NCBI GenBank assembly: GCA_902796215.1
Contig: CADBNY010000010.1
Location: forward strand, 1 to 18,493
Length of the DNA stretch: 18,493 nt
Direction: 5' to 3'
Source of the DNA: an uncultured Erysipelotrichaceae bacterium
GTDB taxonomy: Bacteria > Bacillota_I > Bacilli_A > RF39 > UBA660
Under the pieces are notes generated by a model. The model was not told the DNA's origin. It did not search any database and was given only the letters and a program-made list of their open reading frames with translations. Shown here in pieces: positions 1 to 6,662 of this stretch; position 1 is the stretch's first letter, and each line of letters begins with the position of its first letter. A program made the translations under genes and the position numbers.

Positions 1-1
1 A

Positions 2-1243
2 AATGGTCATCCAATTCGGACATCATTAGATTCAGTAGGACCAGAAATACTATCTATGATGTTAGGTTTATCTGAAGCTCAAGAAGGTGTTTTAACAGTT
101 GTTTTTAAAATTGCTAAAGATAATGGTTGGGAATTAGATGATATTAAGGATTTAAGACTTTTACTTCAATATGTAGGTGACAATAGAGAACAATTTACAA
201 CAAGTTATGGTAATGTAACTCCACAAACAGTAGGCGTTATTCAGCGATGTTTATTAGCTTTAGAAAATCAGGGTGGAGATAAATTTTTTGGGCAGCCTGA
301 GCTTGATATTAATGATTTTATTGGTGTTGATGCTAATGGTAAAGGATATATTAATATTTTACATGCTGTTGAATTGTTTGAATCACCTGATTTGTTTGCA
401 TCATTTTTATTATGGTTGCTAACTACTTTATATAATAAAATGCCTGAGGTTGGAGATTTAGATAAACCAAAAGTTGTATTTTTCTTTGATGAGGCACATT
501 TATTATTTAAAGATATTGCTCCATATCGTTTAAAAAGGATTGTGCAGGTTGTTCGATTAATAAGATCTAGAGGGATTGGCTTATATTTTATTTCTCAATC
601 ACCAGCAGATATACCAAATGAGATTATTGCTCAATTAGGAAATAGAGTTCAGCATACATTAAGAGCTTATACACCTACAGAATTAAAGACAGTTAAAGCT
701 ACGGCTGATTCTTTTAGAGTTAATCCAGACTTTGATACTTATGATGCAATTCTTAATTTAGGTACTGGGGAGGCTTTAATTAGTTTTCAGAATGAAAATG
801 GAGAACCAGAAGTCGTACAAAAAGCTACTATTCTTCCACCACAAAGTAAAATGGGAACGATTGATGAAATTTCTAGAAATAAAATTATCAATATATCACC
901 TCTTTTAAATAAATATCCACAAGAGGCTGTTGATAGAAAATCTGCTTATGAGGAAATTGAGGAGATAAATCAACTAATTAAAGAAAAGTATGAACAAGAA
1001 TTAGCTGAAAAAGAAGCTGAGAAGAGAAGACAACTAGAGGCAAAGGAAGCAGAAAAGCAAGCTAAATTAAATGAAAAAGCAAAAAAAGAAGAAGAAAGAT
1101 TAAAAGAAAAGAAAAAACGTGAAGATGAAAGAAAAAAGAAAAATTCTATTGAATATAAATTAGGTCGAAAAGTATTTAATTCTGCTAGTACTAAAGTCAT
1201 TAATAAAGGTTTAAATACTATTTTTAAGAATATTTTTAAATAA
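2..1243 (+). CDS. HerA-like ATPase (DUF853 / YjgR family), C-terminal part; 5' end outside window
   Basis: The frame is open from base 2, so the gene begins before the window and the ATG at 56 is internal. The residues before that ATG (GHPIRTSLDSVGPEILS) already match the DUF853 pattern, a glycine-histidine-proline stretch followed by a helix. A Walker B strand ending in a DEAH (KVVFFFDEAHLLF, around bases 469-507) is followed by the RSRGIGLYFISQSPADIP segment typical of the HerA/FtsK-like helicase superfamily. Walker A must lie upstream. Members are predicted DNA-translocating ATPases of unclear cellular role. The last ~100 residues are an extremely Lys/Glu/Ala-rich predicted coiled coil (about bases 940-1150), then a short tail. 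A hairpin terminator begins at the stop codon. Family assignment is firm; function is inferred only from the family. Confidence 0.85.
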   Translation, partial: NGHPIRTSLDSVGPEILSMMLGLSEAQEGVLTVVFKIAKDNGWELDDIKDLRLLLQYVGDNREQFTTSYGNVTPQTVGVIQRCLLALENQGGDKFFGQPELDINDFIGVDANGKGYINILHAVELFESPDLFASFLLWLLTTLYNKMPEVGDLDKPKVVFFFDEAHLLFKDIAPYRLKRIVQVVRLIRSRGIGLYFISQSPADIPNEIIAQLGNRVQHTLRAYTPTELKTVKATADSFRVNPDFDTYDAILNLGTGEALISFQNENGEPEVVQKATILPPQSKMGTIDEISRNKIINISPLLNKYPQEAVDRKSAYEEIEEINQLIKEKYEQELAEKEAEKRRQLEAKEAEKQAKLNEKAKKEEERLKEKKKREDERKKKNSIEYKLGRKVFNSASTKVINKGLNTIFKNIFK

Positions 1244-1277
1244 AATACATAGAAAAGAAACTATGTATTTTTTTCTT
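1243..1277 (+). terminator. Rho-independent terminator after the HerA-like gene
   Basis: A 10-bp perfect stem (AAATACATAG at 1243-1252 with CTATGTATTT at 1261-1270) encloses an 8-base loop and is followed by a T-rich run. It starts at the last base of the stop codon. Confidence 0.8.
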
Positions 1278-1282
1278 GAAAT

Positions 1283-1303
1283 GATATAATTATAGTAGGT
1301 GAT
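1283..1303 (+). promoter_or_regulatory. Extended -10 promoter and Shine-Dalgarno of the EamA transporter gene
   Basis: TGATATAAT at 1282-1290 is an extended -10 box. No good -35 is visible. AGGTGA at 1297-1302 lies 5 bases before the ATG at 1308 and decides that start over the GTG at 1299, which lies inside the ribosome binding site. Confidence 0.6.
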
Positions 1304-1307
1304 AATA

Positions 1308-2192
1308 ATGTGGATAGTATGTACATTAATAACTTTTTTCTGTTGGGGAACAGCAGATTTGTTTTATAAAATAGGAAATAGAGGAAAAGAAGATACCAAT
1401 CATTTAAAAACAGGAATAATGGTTGGACTCGTTATGGGAATACATGCAACTATATATTTAATTATAACAAAGGTGAATATTCAGTTTTTTGATATTATAA
1501 AGTATTTACCAGTGTCACTTTGTTATATTTTGAGCATGATTATTGGATATAAGGGATTGAAGTATTTGGAATTATCAATTTCTAGTCCAATACAGAATAC
1601 TAGTGGAGTAATAAGTGCATTACTTTTTGTAATATTTTTTAAAGAAAAATATGATTTTCCGTTTTATATAGCATTATTATTTATTTTTATAGGTATTATT
1701 ACTATTTCTTTAATAGAAATTAAAAATAATCAAAGGTCAAAGAAAAGTATTATAAAGAAAATAACTCATTTAGCAATACTATTTCCACTAGCATATTGTA
1801 TATTAGATGGATTAGGAACATTTTTAGATGGGTTATATCTAGATAAGTTGAAATTAATAGGAGAAGGGGCTTCATTGGTTGCTTATGAGTATACTTTTAC
1901 TATTTATGCTTTTATATCATATATTTATTTGAAGAAGAAAAAAGAGGAGTTTCATTTTTTTTCTGAAAAGGAAAAATTATGGGCTGCTATTTTTGAAACT
2001 GGGGGAGAGTTTTTTTATGTATTTGCAATGAGTGGAAATGCAACAATTAGTGCTCCAATTATTGGAAGCTATTGTGTATTATCAATGATTTTATCAAGAC
2101 TATTTTTAAAAGAAAAACTTATAAAAAAAGAATATTTAGGTATTACTTTTGTTTTAATAGGAATTATTATTTTAGCTATTATGAATATATAA
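1308..2192 (+). CDS. DMT superfamily (EamA) transporter
   Basis: The protein has 294 residues, the usual EamA length of about 300, and is almost entirely hydrophobic. About ten membrane helices fall in two halves (roughly residues 1-140 and 150-294), the duplicated EamA repeat. Each half ends in a helix after a short charged loop containing an (F)FKEK or (L)FLKEK motif, as is common at the end of EamA repeats. The N-terminus has the family-like WGTADLFYK segment. Members export or import small metabolites across the cytoplasmic membrane; the substrate cannot be read from the sequence. The start is ATG at 1308, set by AGGTGA at 1297. The gene stands alone between two terminators with its own promoter. 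Confidence 0.8.
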   Translation: MWIVCTLITFFCWGTADLFYKIGNRGKEDTNHLKTGIMVGLVMGIHATIYLIITKVNIQFFDIIKYLPVSLCYILSMIIGYKGLKYLELSISSPIQNTSGVISALLFVIFFKEKYDFPFYIALLFIFIGIITISLIEIKNNQRSKKSIIKKITHLAILFPLAYCILDGLGTFLDGLYLDKLKLIGEGASLVAYEYTFTIYAFISYIYLKKKKEEFHFFSEKEKLWAAIFETGGEFFYVFAMSGNATISAPIIGSYCVLSMILSRLFLKEKLIKKEYLGITFVLIGIIILAIMNI

Positions 2193-2225
2193 AAAATGTA
2201 AATTAGCAGTGGTTTTACTTTTTAT
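2192..2225 (+). terminator. Probable terminator after the EamA gene
   Basis: An imperfect stem has GTAAA (2198-2202) pairing with TTTAC (2214-2218), extended outward by A5/T5 with one bulged T. A T-rich tract follows. It is weaker than the other terminators here. Confidence 0.45.
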
Positions 2226-2241
2226 TTATCATAATTTAATC

Positions 2242-2259
2242 TATACTAGGGATAGGTGA
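2242..2259 (+). promoter_or_regulatory. -10 box and Shine-Dalgarno of the HAD phosphatase gene
   Basis: TATACT at 2242-2247 is a plausible -10 box. TAGGTGAT at 2253-2260 is the ribosome binding site for the ATG at 2264. The -10 is close to the Shine-Dalgarno, so the leader would be very short. Confidence 0.4.
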
Positions 2260-2263
2260 TGGG

Positions 2264-2950
2264 ATGAAAATTTTGGCAAGTGATTTTGATAATACTATTT
2301 ATTTGGATGATAAAAATGTAACTAAAAAGAATATATCAGCTATTAAAAAATTTGTTTCTTTGGGGAATATATTTTGCATCATTACAGGGAGAAATTATAG
2401 TGATTTGAAAAAAATATTGATAGAAGAAGATATTCCTTATACTTATTTAATTTGTGAGGATGGAGCTAAAATATTTAATAATATGGATTATTGTTTAGAT
2501 ACAATTGTATTAGATGAAGAAGAGGTTGAAAAGATTGTTTCTGTCATTAAAGAAAACAATTGGGATTATTATTTGGATGATGGATATAATCATACAGATT
2601 ATTATGGCGATTGTGTAAAAATAGTTCTTAATTGTGAAGATAAAAAAGAACAAGAACATATTATTGAAGTGATAAAAAAAATATCAGATGTTTATATTTA
2701 TGCTAGTCGAACTCATGTTAATATTATTCATAAGAGTGTTAATAAAAAAAATGCTTTAAAAAAATTGTTTAATATTGAAAATTTAGATTATCAATTTCTT
2801 TATGTTATTGGTGATAATGACAATGATTATGAAATGCTGAAAACTTTTAATGGTGCAGTTATGAAGTATCATCATGAAATGCTAGATGAACTAAAAAAGA
2901 ATGAGTATGATACTTTAAAAGATTATATAGAAGAATTATTAAAAAAATAG
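2264..2950 (+). CDS. Cof-type HAD-superfamily hydrolase (phosphatase)
   Basis: The protein has 228 residues. Motif I is DFDNT, with the nucleophile D7 and acid D9. Motif II is the ITGR stretch near residue 42. Motif IV is GDNDND at 183-188, where D184 and D188 would bind Mg2+. The sequence between motifs II and III is long, as expected for the C2-type cap of the Cof/YidA subfamily. Members dephosphorylate sugar phosphates and similar cytosolic metabolites; the substrate here is unknown. It is somewhat short for the family (usually ~260-280 residues), with the cap apparently reduced. ATG at 2264 follows TAGGTGAT. A strong terminator follows the stop, so this is likely a single-gene unit. Confidence 0.85.
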   Translation: MKILASDFDNTIYLDDKNVTKKNISAIKKFVSLGNIFCIITGRNYSDLKKILIEEDIPYTYLICEDGAKIFNNMDYCLDTIVLDEEEVEKIVSVIKENNWDYYLDDGYNHTDYYGDCVKIVLNCEDKKEQEHIIEVIKKISDVYIYASRTHVNIIHKSVNKKNALKKLFNIENLDYQFLYVIGDNDNDYEMLKTFNGAVMKYHHEMLDELKKNEYDTLKDYIEELLKK

Positions 2951-2980
2951 AAAACTGTTAATGCAGTTTTTTGTTTTGTT
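2951..2980 (+). terminator. Rho-independent terminator after the HAD gene
   Basis: AAAACTG (2951-2957) pairs with CAGTTTT (2964-2970) across a 6-base loop, followed by a long T-rich run. It starts right after the TAG stop. Confidence 0.8.
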
Positions 2981-2995
2981 TTTTGAAAGTAGTCA

Positions 2996-3012
2996 TATAC
3001 TTTATTAGGTGA
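2996..3012 (+). promoter_or_regulatory. -10 box and Shine-Dalgarno of the DedA gene
   Basis: TATACT at 2996-3001 is a plausible -10. TAGGTGAT just before the ATG at 3017 repeats the ribosome binding site seen at the two genes upstream. Confidence 0.4.
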
Positions 3013-3016
3013 TTTT

Positions 3017-3613
3017 ATGACAGATTTTGTAATTAACTTAATTAGTAATTATGGTTATTTTGGAATGTTTTTAGGAATGGTATTAGAAGCCGTAATTATT
3101 ATTATTCCTAGTGAACTTATATTAGCAACAGGGGGTATTTTAGCTGGAAAAGGAATATTTTCTTTTTTGGGGGCATTTATTACTGGGTTACTTGGGAGTG
3201 TTTTTTGTGCCATTGCTATCTATTTTATGGGATATTTTGGTGGGAAACCTTTTATTAAAAAGTATGGAAAATATTTTTTTATGAAGGAAGAGGATATTGA
3301 AAAAAGTGATTCTTGGTTTAATAAATATGGAATGATGTCAGCTTTAATTGGAAGAAATTTTCCAATTGTTCGAACTTTAATTTCTCTTCCTATTGGAATT
3401 ATGAGATTATCTTTTTTTAAGTTTTTAATTTATACAACAATTGGTTCTATTCCTTGGACATTTATTTTTGTTTATTTCGGATATGCTTTAGGAGAAAACT
3501 GGATCATATTAAAAACCTATGTTGGTTATTTAAAAACTCCTATTCGATTTTTGATTATTTTCTTACTTGTTCGTTTTTTCTATAAAAAAATGAAAAAAGC
3601 AAAAAAGCTTTAA
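3017..3613 (+). CDS. DedA family (VTT/SNARE-associated domain) membrane protein
   Basis: The protein has 198 residues, typical of bacterial DedA proteins. It opens with the family-like hydrophobic segment YGYFGMFLGMVLEAVIIII, followed by PSELILATGGILA. The re-entrant region has the conserved GRNFPIVRTLISLPIGIMR stretch, matching the family's (G/A)R-x-x-P-x-x-R pattern and the following glycine. The C-terminus is a membrane helix and a Lys-rich cytoplasmic tail. DedA proteins sit in the cytoplasmic membrane; some recycle undecaprenyl phosphate (UptA-type) or flip lipids. Which substrate applies here cannot be told. No overlap with neighbours; a terminator lies upstream and the typA promoter downstream. 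Confidence 0.9.
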   Translation: MTDFVINLISNYGYFGMFLGMVLEAVIIIIPSELILATGGILAGKGIFSFLGAFITGLLGSVFCAIAIYFMGYFGGKPFIKKYGKYFFMKEEDIEKSDSWFNKYGMMSALIGRNFPIVRTLISLPIGIMRLSFFKFLIYTTIGSIPWTFIFVYFGYALGENWIILKTYVGYLKTPIRFLIIFLLVRFFYKKMKKAKKL

Positions 3614-3659
3614 GTTTGTAATAAAAATATAAAAATTTCTAGTATTTTTAATAATTTTA

Positions 3660-3691
3660 TGATATAATGAGTAGCGATGTGTAAAGAGGTG
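3660..3691 (+). promoter_or_regulatory. Extended -10 promoter and Shine-Dalgarno of typA
   Basis: TGATATAAT at 3660-3668 is an extended -10, in the sequence context TATGATATAAT that recurs in this window. AGAGGTG at 3685-3691 is the ribosome binding site, 8 bases before the ATG at 3700. No convincing -35 is seen. Confidence 0.65.
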
Positions 3692-3699
3692 TATGTAGT

Positions 3700-5520
3700 A
3701 TGCAAAAAAGAAATGTAGCAATTATTGCCCACGTAGACCATGGAAAAACAACTTTAGTTGATGGTATTTTAAAACATTCTGGAATGTTTCGTGATAATGA
3801 GGATGTTTCTAATGTTTCAATGGATTCTAATGATTTAGAGAAAGAACGTGGAATTACTATTCTAGCAAAGACAACAGCATTAGATTATAAAGGAGTAAGA
3901 ATTAATATTTTAGATACTCCAGGTCATGCTGATTTTGGTGGAGAAGTAGAGCGTATTATGAATATGGTTGATGGTGTTATTCTTGTTGTAGATGCTTATG
4001 AAGGTGCAATGCCACAAACTCGATTTGTTTTGAAAAAAGCCTTTGAAGCTAAAGTTAAACCTATTGTTGTTATTAATAAGGTAGATAAACCAAGTGCTAG
4101 ATGTAAACAAGTTGTTGATGAAGTTTTAGATTTATTTATTGAATTAGGTGCTGATGAAGATCAATTAGATTTTGATGTTATTTATGCATCTGCTATAAAT
4201 AATACATGTTCTTTATCGGATGATTTATCTACTCAAACTCCAGGGTTTAGTGAAATTTTAGATAAAATTATTGAAATTATTCCATCGCCAACTGGAGATG
4301 CTAACGCTCCATTGCAATTTCAACCGGCATTATTAGATTATAATGAATTTGTAGGAAGAATTGGAATTGGACGAGTTCATAATGGAAAAATAAAAGTGGG
4401 AGAAATGGTTACTTGCTGTAGATTAGATGGTACTAAAAAACAATTTAGAATTCAAAAACTTTTTGGATATTATGGATATAATAGGGTTGAAATAGAAGAA
4501 GCTGAAGCTGGAGATATTATTGCTATTGCTGGTCTTGCTGATATTTCTGTTGGAGAAACAATTTGTAATAATGATGATATACTACCTTTACCACCATTGC
4601 ATATTGATGAGCCAACTCTTCAAATGACTTTTGGAACAAATTCTTCTCCAATGGTCGGAAGGGATGGAAAAATTGTAACGGCTAGAAAAATAGAAGAGAG
4701 ATTAATTCGTGAAACTCAAAAGGATGTTTCTTTAAGAGTAGAGCAAGCTACTAATGAATCTTTCTTAGTTAGTGGGCGTGGTGAGTTACATTTAGGAATT
4801 TTAATTGAAAATATGCGAAGAGAAGGTTTTGAATTAGAAGTTTCTAAACCTAGTGTTATTATAAAGGAAATTGATGGAGTCAAATGTGAGCCATATGAGG
4901 AACTACAAATTGAAGTTCCTGAAGATTGTGTTGGAAGTGTTATTGAACAATTAGGAATTCGTGGTGGAAAAATGGATAATATGACTACTTTTGAGAATCA
5001 AGTTCGATTACTTTATACTATTCCATCTCGTGGATTAATTGGTTTTTCAACAGAGTTTATGACTTTAACTAAAGGTTATGGTATTATGAATCATTCTTTT
5101 AAAGAATACTTGCCATATGAAAATGTGGTTATAGGTGAAAGAAAACTTGGTGTCTTAGTTTCTATGGAAAATGGTAATGCTACTGCATATTCTCTTGGTA
5201 ACTTAGAAGATCGTGGTATTATGTTTATTGAACCAGGGGAAGAAGTCTATGAAGGTATGATTGTTGGTGAATGTAATCGTGATAATGATTTAGCAGTCAA
5301 TGTTGTAAAAGGGAAACAATTAACAAATACTAGAGCTGCTGGAAGTGATCATACTGTTGTTTTAAATCGTCCTCGTAAAATTACTTTAGAGTATGGTCTT
5401 GAGTATATAAATTCTGATGAATTAATTGAAATAACTCCAAATAATATTAGACTTAGAAAGAAAATTTTAAATACAGAAGAACGTAAAAAATATGATGCTA
5501 GAGTAAAGAAAAAAGATTAA
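3700..5520 (+). CDS. typA: Ribosome-associated translational GTPase TypA/BipA
   Basis: The protein has 606 residues, the normal TypA length. The G domain is complete: G1 AHVDHGKTT at residues 10-18, G2 region EKERGITI, G3 DTPGHADFGGE, G4 NKVD. It is followed by the EF-Tu-like domain II (about 200-300), two EF-G-like domains (III and V), and the TypA-specific C-terminal region. The C-terminal half carries the diagnostic stretches GRGELHLGIL, YTIPSRGLIGF and NLEDRG. TypA binds the 70S ribosome at the EF-G site and supports 50S assembly, stress and cold growth. It has its own promoter and a terminator overlapping its last codons, so it is a single-gene unit. Nothing looks degraded. Confidence 0.98.
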   Translation: MQKRNVAIIAHVDHGKTTLVDGILKHSGMFRDNEDVSNVSMDSNDLEKERGITILAKTTALDYKGVRINILDTPGHADFGGEVERIMNMVDGVILVVDAYEGAMPQTRFVLKKAFEAKVKPIVVINKVDKPSARCKQVVDEVLDLFIELGADEDQLDFDVIYASAINNTCSLSDDLSTQTPGFSEILDKIIEIIPSPTGDANAPLQFQPALLDYNEFVGRIGIGRVHNGKIKVGEMVTCCRLDGTKKQFRIQKLFGYYGYNRVEIEEAEAGDIIAIAGLADISVGETICNNDDILPLPPLHIDEPTLQMTFGTNSSPMVGRDGKIVTARKIEERLIRETQKDVSLRVEQATNESFLVSGRGELHLGILIENMRREGFELEVSKPSVIIKEIDGVKCEPYEELQIEVPEDCVGSVIEQLGIRGGKMDNMTTFENQVRLLYTIPSRGLIGFSTEFMTLTKGYGIMNHSFKEYLPYENVVIGERKLGVLVSMENGNATAYSLGNLEDRGIMFIEPGEEVYEGMIVGECNRDNDLAVNVVKGKQLTNTRAAGSDHTVVLNRPRKITLEYGLEYINSDELIEITPNNIRLRKKILNTEERKKYDARVKKKD

Positions 5521-5535
5521 AAGTCTTTTTTTTTG
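5509..5535 (+). terminator. typA: Rho-independent terminator of typA
   Basis: AAAAAAGATT (5509-5518) pairs with AGTCTTTTTT (5522-5531), with one U-G wobble and an AAA loop, and runs on into more Ts. The last three codons and the stop of typA lie inside the stem. Confidence 0.7.
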
Positions 5536-5575
5536 TCAAAAATTAGGTCTTTTTATTAAAATAATTAAATTTTTA

Positions 5576-5622
5576 TTGGATATTGGTCTTCTTTTTGCTA
5601 TAATCTAATTAAGATAGAGGTG
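5576..5622 (+). promoter_or_regulatory. Promoter and Shine-Dalgarno of the single-pass membrane protein gene
   Basis: TTGGAT (5576-5581), a 17-base spacer and TATAAT (5599-5604) form one of the best sigma-A-type promoters in the window. The -10 is extended by TGC. AGAGGTG at 5616-5622 places the start at ATG 5629 and not at the GTG at 5620, which lies in the ribosome binding site. Confidence 0.75.
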
Positions 5623-5628
5623 GATTTG

Positions 5629-6333
5629 ATGAATAGAGATGTTCAACAGCAATATGTTAGGCAAATTACTCCTGAGGAAGCTCAAAGAGCTCAAATGTCT
5701 TCAAAAGAGTTACAAGAAACTCAAGTCTTAAATTTAAAGGATGTACAAGAAATGGCTAGAATAGAAAGACGCACCAGTAAGAAACCCGCTATTGTTGTGG
5801 CAATTATAGGTGTACTTTTCTTAGCAATAGGTGGTTCTTTTAAAGCATATGAAATTATGAAAAGTAGAGAACCAAAGATTGAAAAAAGGACTATTCAAGA
5901 AAAGAGAAAGAATGATATTTCAACAGGAGAAGAATTGAAATGTGCTAATATTTTATTAAATAATCCTGATGGTACGGACACTGAGTATGATATTTCCTAT
6001 AATTTTAAGGAAAAAAGTTTAGTTGGATTTACAAAGGTATTTTCTATTAATGCAATTGCTAATAATCCTATATCTTCTCAGACAATGCAGAATTATTCCG
6101 TTGCATATCAGTCTTTTTTAAATCAATTAGATGGATATAGTATTACAGTTATGCCAAATTCAGATTTAACGCAAATAATAGTGACGGTGAAAGTTGATTT
6201 AACAAGATTAGATTTAACTAAATTACCAGAAATACAACAGACTCATTTTTCTACAAAAGTTGATTATGTACCTAATACACAAAAATCCGTTATTCAAAAT
6301 GATATGTTAACTCAAGGATTTACTTGTCAATAA
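5629..6333 (+). CDS. Hypothetical single-pass membrane protein with extracytoplasmic domain
   Basis: I do not recognise this 234-residue protein with confidence. Residues 1-50 are hydrophilic, rich in Gln, Glu and Arg, and should be cytoplasmic. One membrane helix spans about 53-70 (AIVVAIIGVLFLAIGGS) and is preceded by KK and RR, favouring an N-in topology. The remaining ~160 residues would face outside. They contain two cysteines, one near residue 107 and one second from the C-terminus, which could form a disulfide. The alternating beta-like pattern (DISYNFKEKS, then TVKVDLTRLDL) loosely recalls DUF1307/YehR-type lipoproteins, but there is no lipobox. It has its own promoter and a shared bidirectional terminator with rpmB. 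Confidence 0.7.
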   Translation: MNRDVQQQYVRQITPEEAQRAQMSSKELQETQVLNLKDVQEMARIERRTSKKPAIVVAIIGVLFLAIGGSFKAYEIMKSREPKIEKRTIQEKRKNDISTGEELKCANILLNNPDGTDTEYDISYNFKEKSLVGFTKVFSINAIANNPISSQTMQNYSVAYQSFLNQLDGYSITVMPNSDLTQIIVTVKVDLTRLDLTKLPEIQQTHFSTKVDYVPNTQKSVIQNDMLTQGFTCQ

Positions 6334-6366
6334 AAAAATAAAGCTGCAGTTATGCAGCTTTTTCGT
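6333..6366. terminator. Bidirectional terminator between the membrane protein gene and rpmB
   Basis: A 9-bp perfect stem AAAGCTGCA (6340-6348) with TGCAGCTTT (6353-6361) closes a GTTA loop. It has T-rich flank on the + side and A-rich flank on the other, so it can serve both converging genes. The rpmB stop codon sits in the loop (6350-6352). Confidence 0.85.
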
Positions 6367-6529
6367 TCTTTTTTATAGTTCTAATTTCTTTTACTGAAAG
6401 TCTAACTTTAGTACCGTCTTCATTTGTATAAATTTGTGTATTTGTTTTTTGCCAAGCTTTTGTAGCATTTAAAGCATGAGATCTTTTGTTTTTTACATTA
6501 CCTCTTCTTTGTGAAACGTTTATAGCCAT
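6350..6529 (-). CDS. rpmB: 50S ribosomal protein L28
   Basis: The protein has 59 residues. The hallmark L28 stretch is present (GNVKNKRSHALNATK), followed by the beta region TNEDGTKVRLSVKEIRTIKK, equivalent to the VRVWVSARALKSGK part of other L28 proteins. L28 is a structural protein of the large subunit. The start is set by a near-perfect ribosome binding site, AAAGGAGG on the - strand just upstream of ATG 6529; a longer reading to 6595 has no such site and begins inside the promoter. The usual N-terminal CxxTG zinc-ribbon element is replaced by a cysteine-free NVSQRRG, so this is a C-minus L28. It is the only housekeeping gene on - here. Confidence 0.9.
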   Translation of the reverse strand: MAINVSQRRGNVKNKRSHALNATKAWQKTNTQIYTNEDGTKVRLSVKEIRTIKKNEKAA

Positions 6530-6566
6530 GTTATTCCCTCCTTTGGTTTTTCTCACTCGTTTAATA

Positions 6567-6595
6567 ACTTTAACATAAAATGATAAGAAAGTCAA
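6567..6595 (-). promoter_or_regulatory. rpmB: Promoter of rpmB
   Basis: Read on the - strand: TTGACT (6595-6590), a 17-base spacer, and TAAAGT (6572-6567) preceded by TGT, an extended -10. The leader to the ATG at 6529 would be about 30 bases. Confidence 0.7.
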
Positions 6596-6635
6596 ATAAA
6601 ACCAAGCTATTTTTATTATAAAAAACGTGATTATA

Positions 6636-6656
6636 TGATAAAATAAAGGTGGAGGT
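6636..6656 (+). promoter_or_regulatory. dnaE: -10 box and Shine-Dalgarno of dnaE
   Basis: TGATAAAAT at 6636-6644 is an extended -10-like box. GGAGGTG at 6650-6656 is a strong ribosome binding site for ATG 6663. The dnaE and rpmB promoters diverge within about 130 bases. Confidence 0.5.
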
Positions 6657-6662
6657 GTTTCT

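Noticed and set aside
970..1200. Open frame on - opposite the HerA-like coiled coil
   Set aside because: Phe/Ser-rich mirror image of the Lys/Glu-rich tail on +; no ribosome binding site.
3910..4110. Open frame on - inside typA
   Set aside because: Lies within the conserved GTPase domain; no start signals.
6530..6595. N-terminal extension of L28
   Set aside because: It starts inside the -35 box; AAAGGAGG sets the start at 6529 and the resulting protein has normal L28 length.
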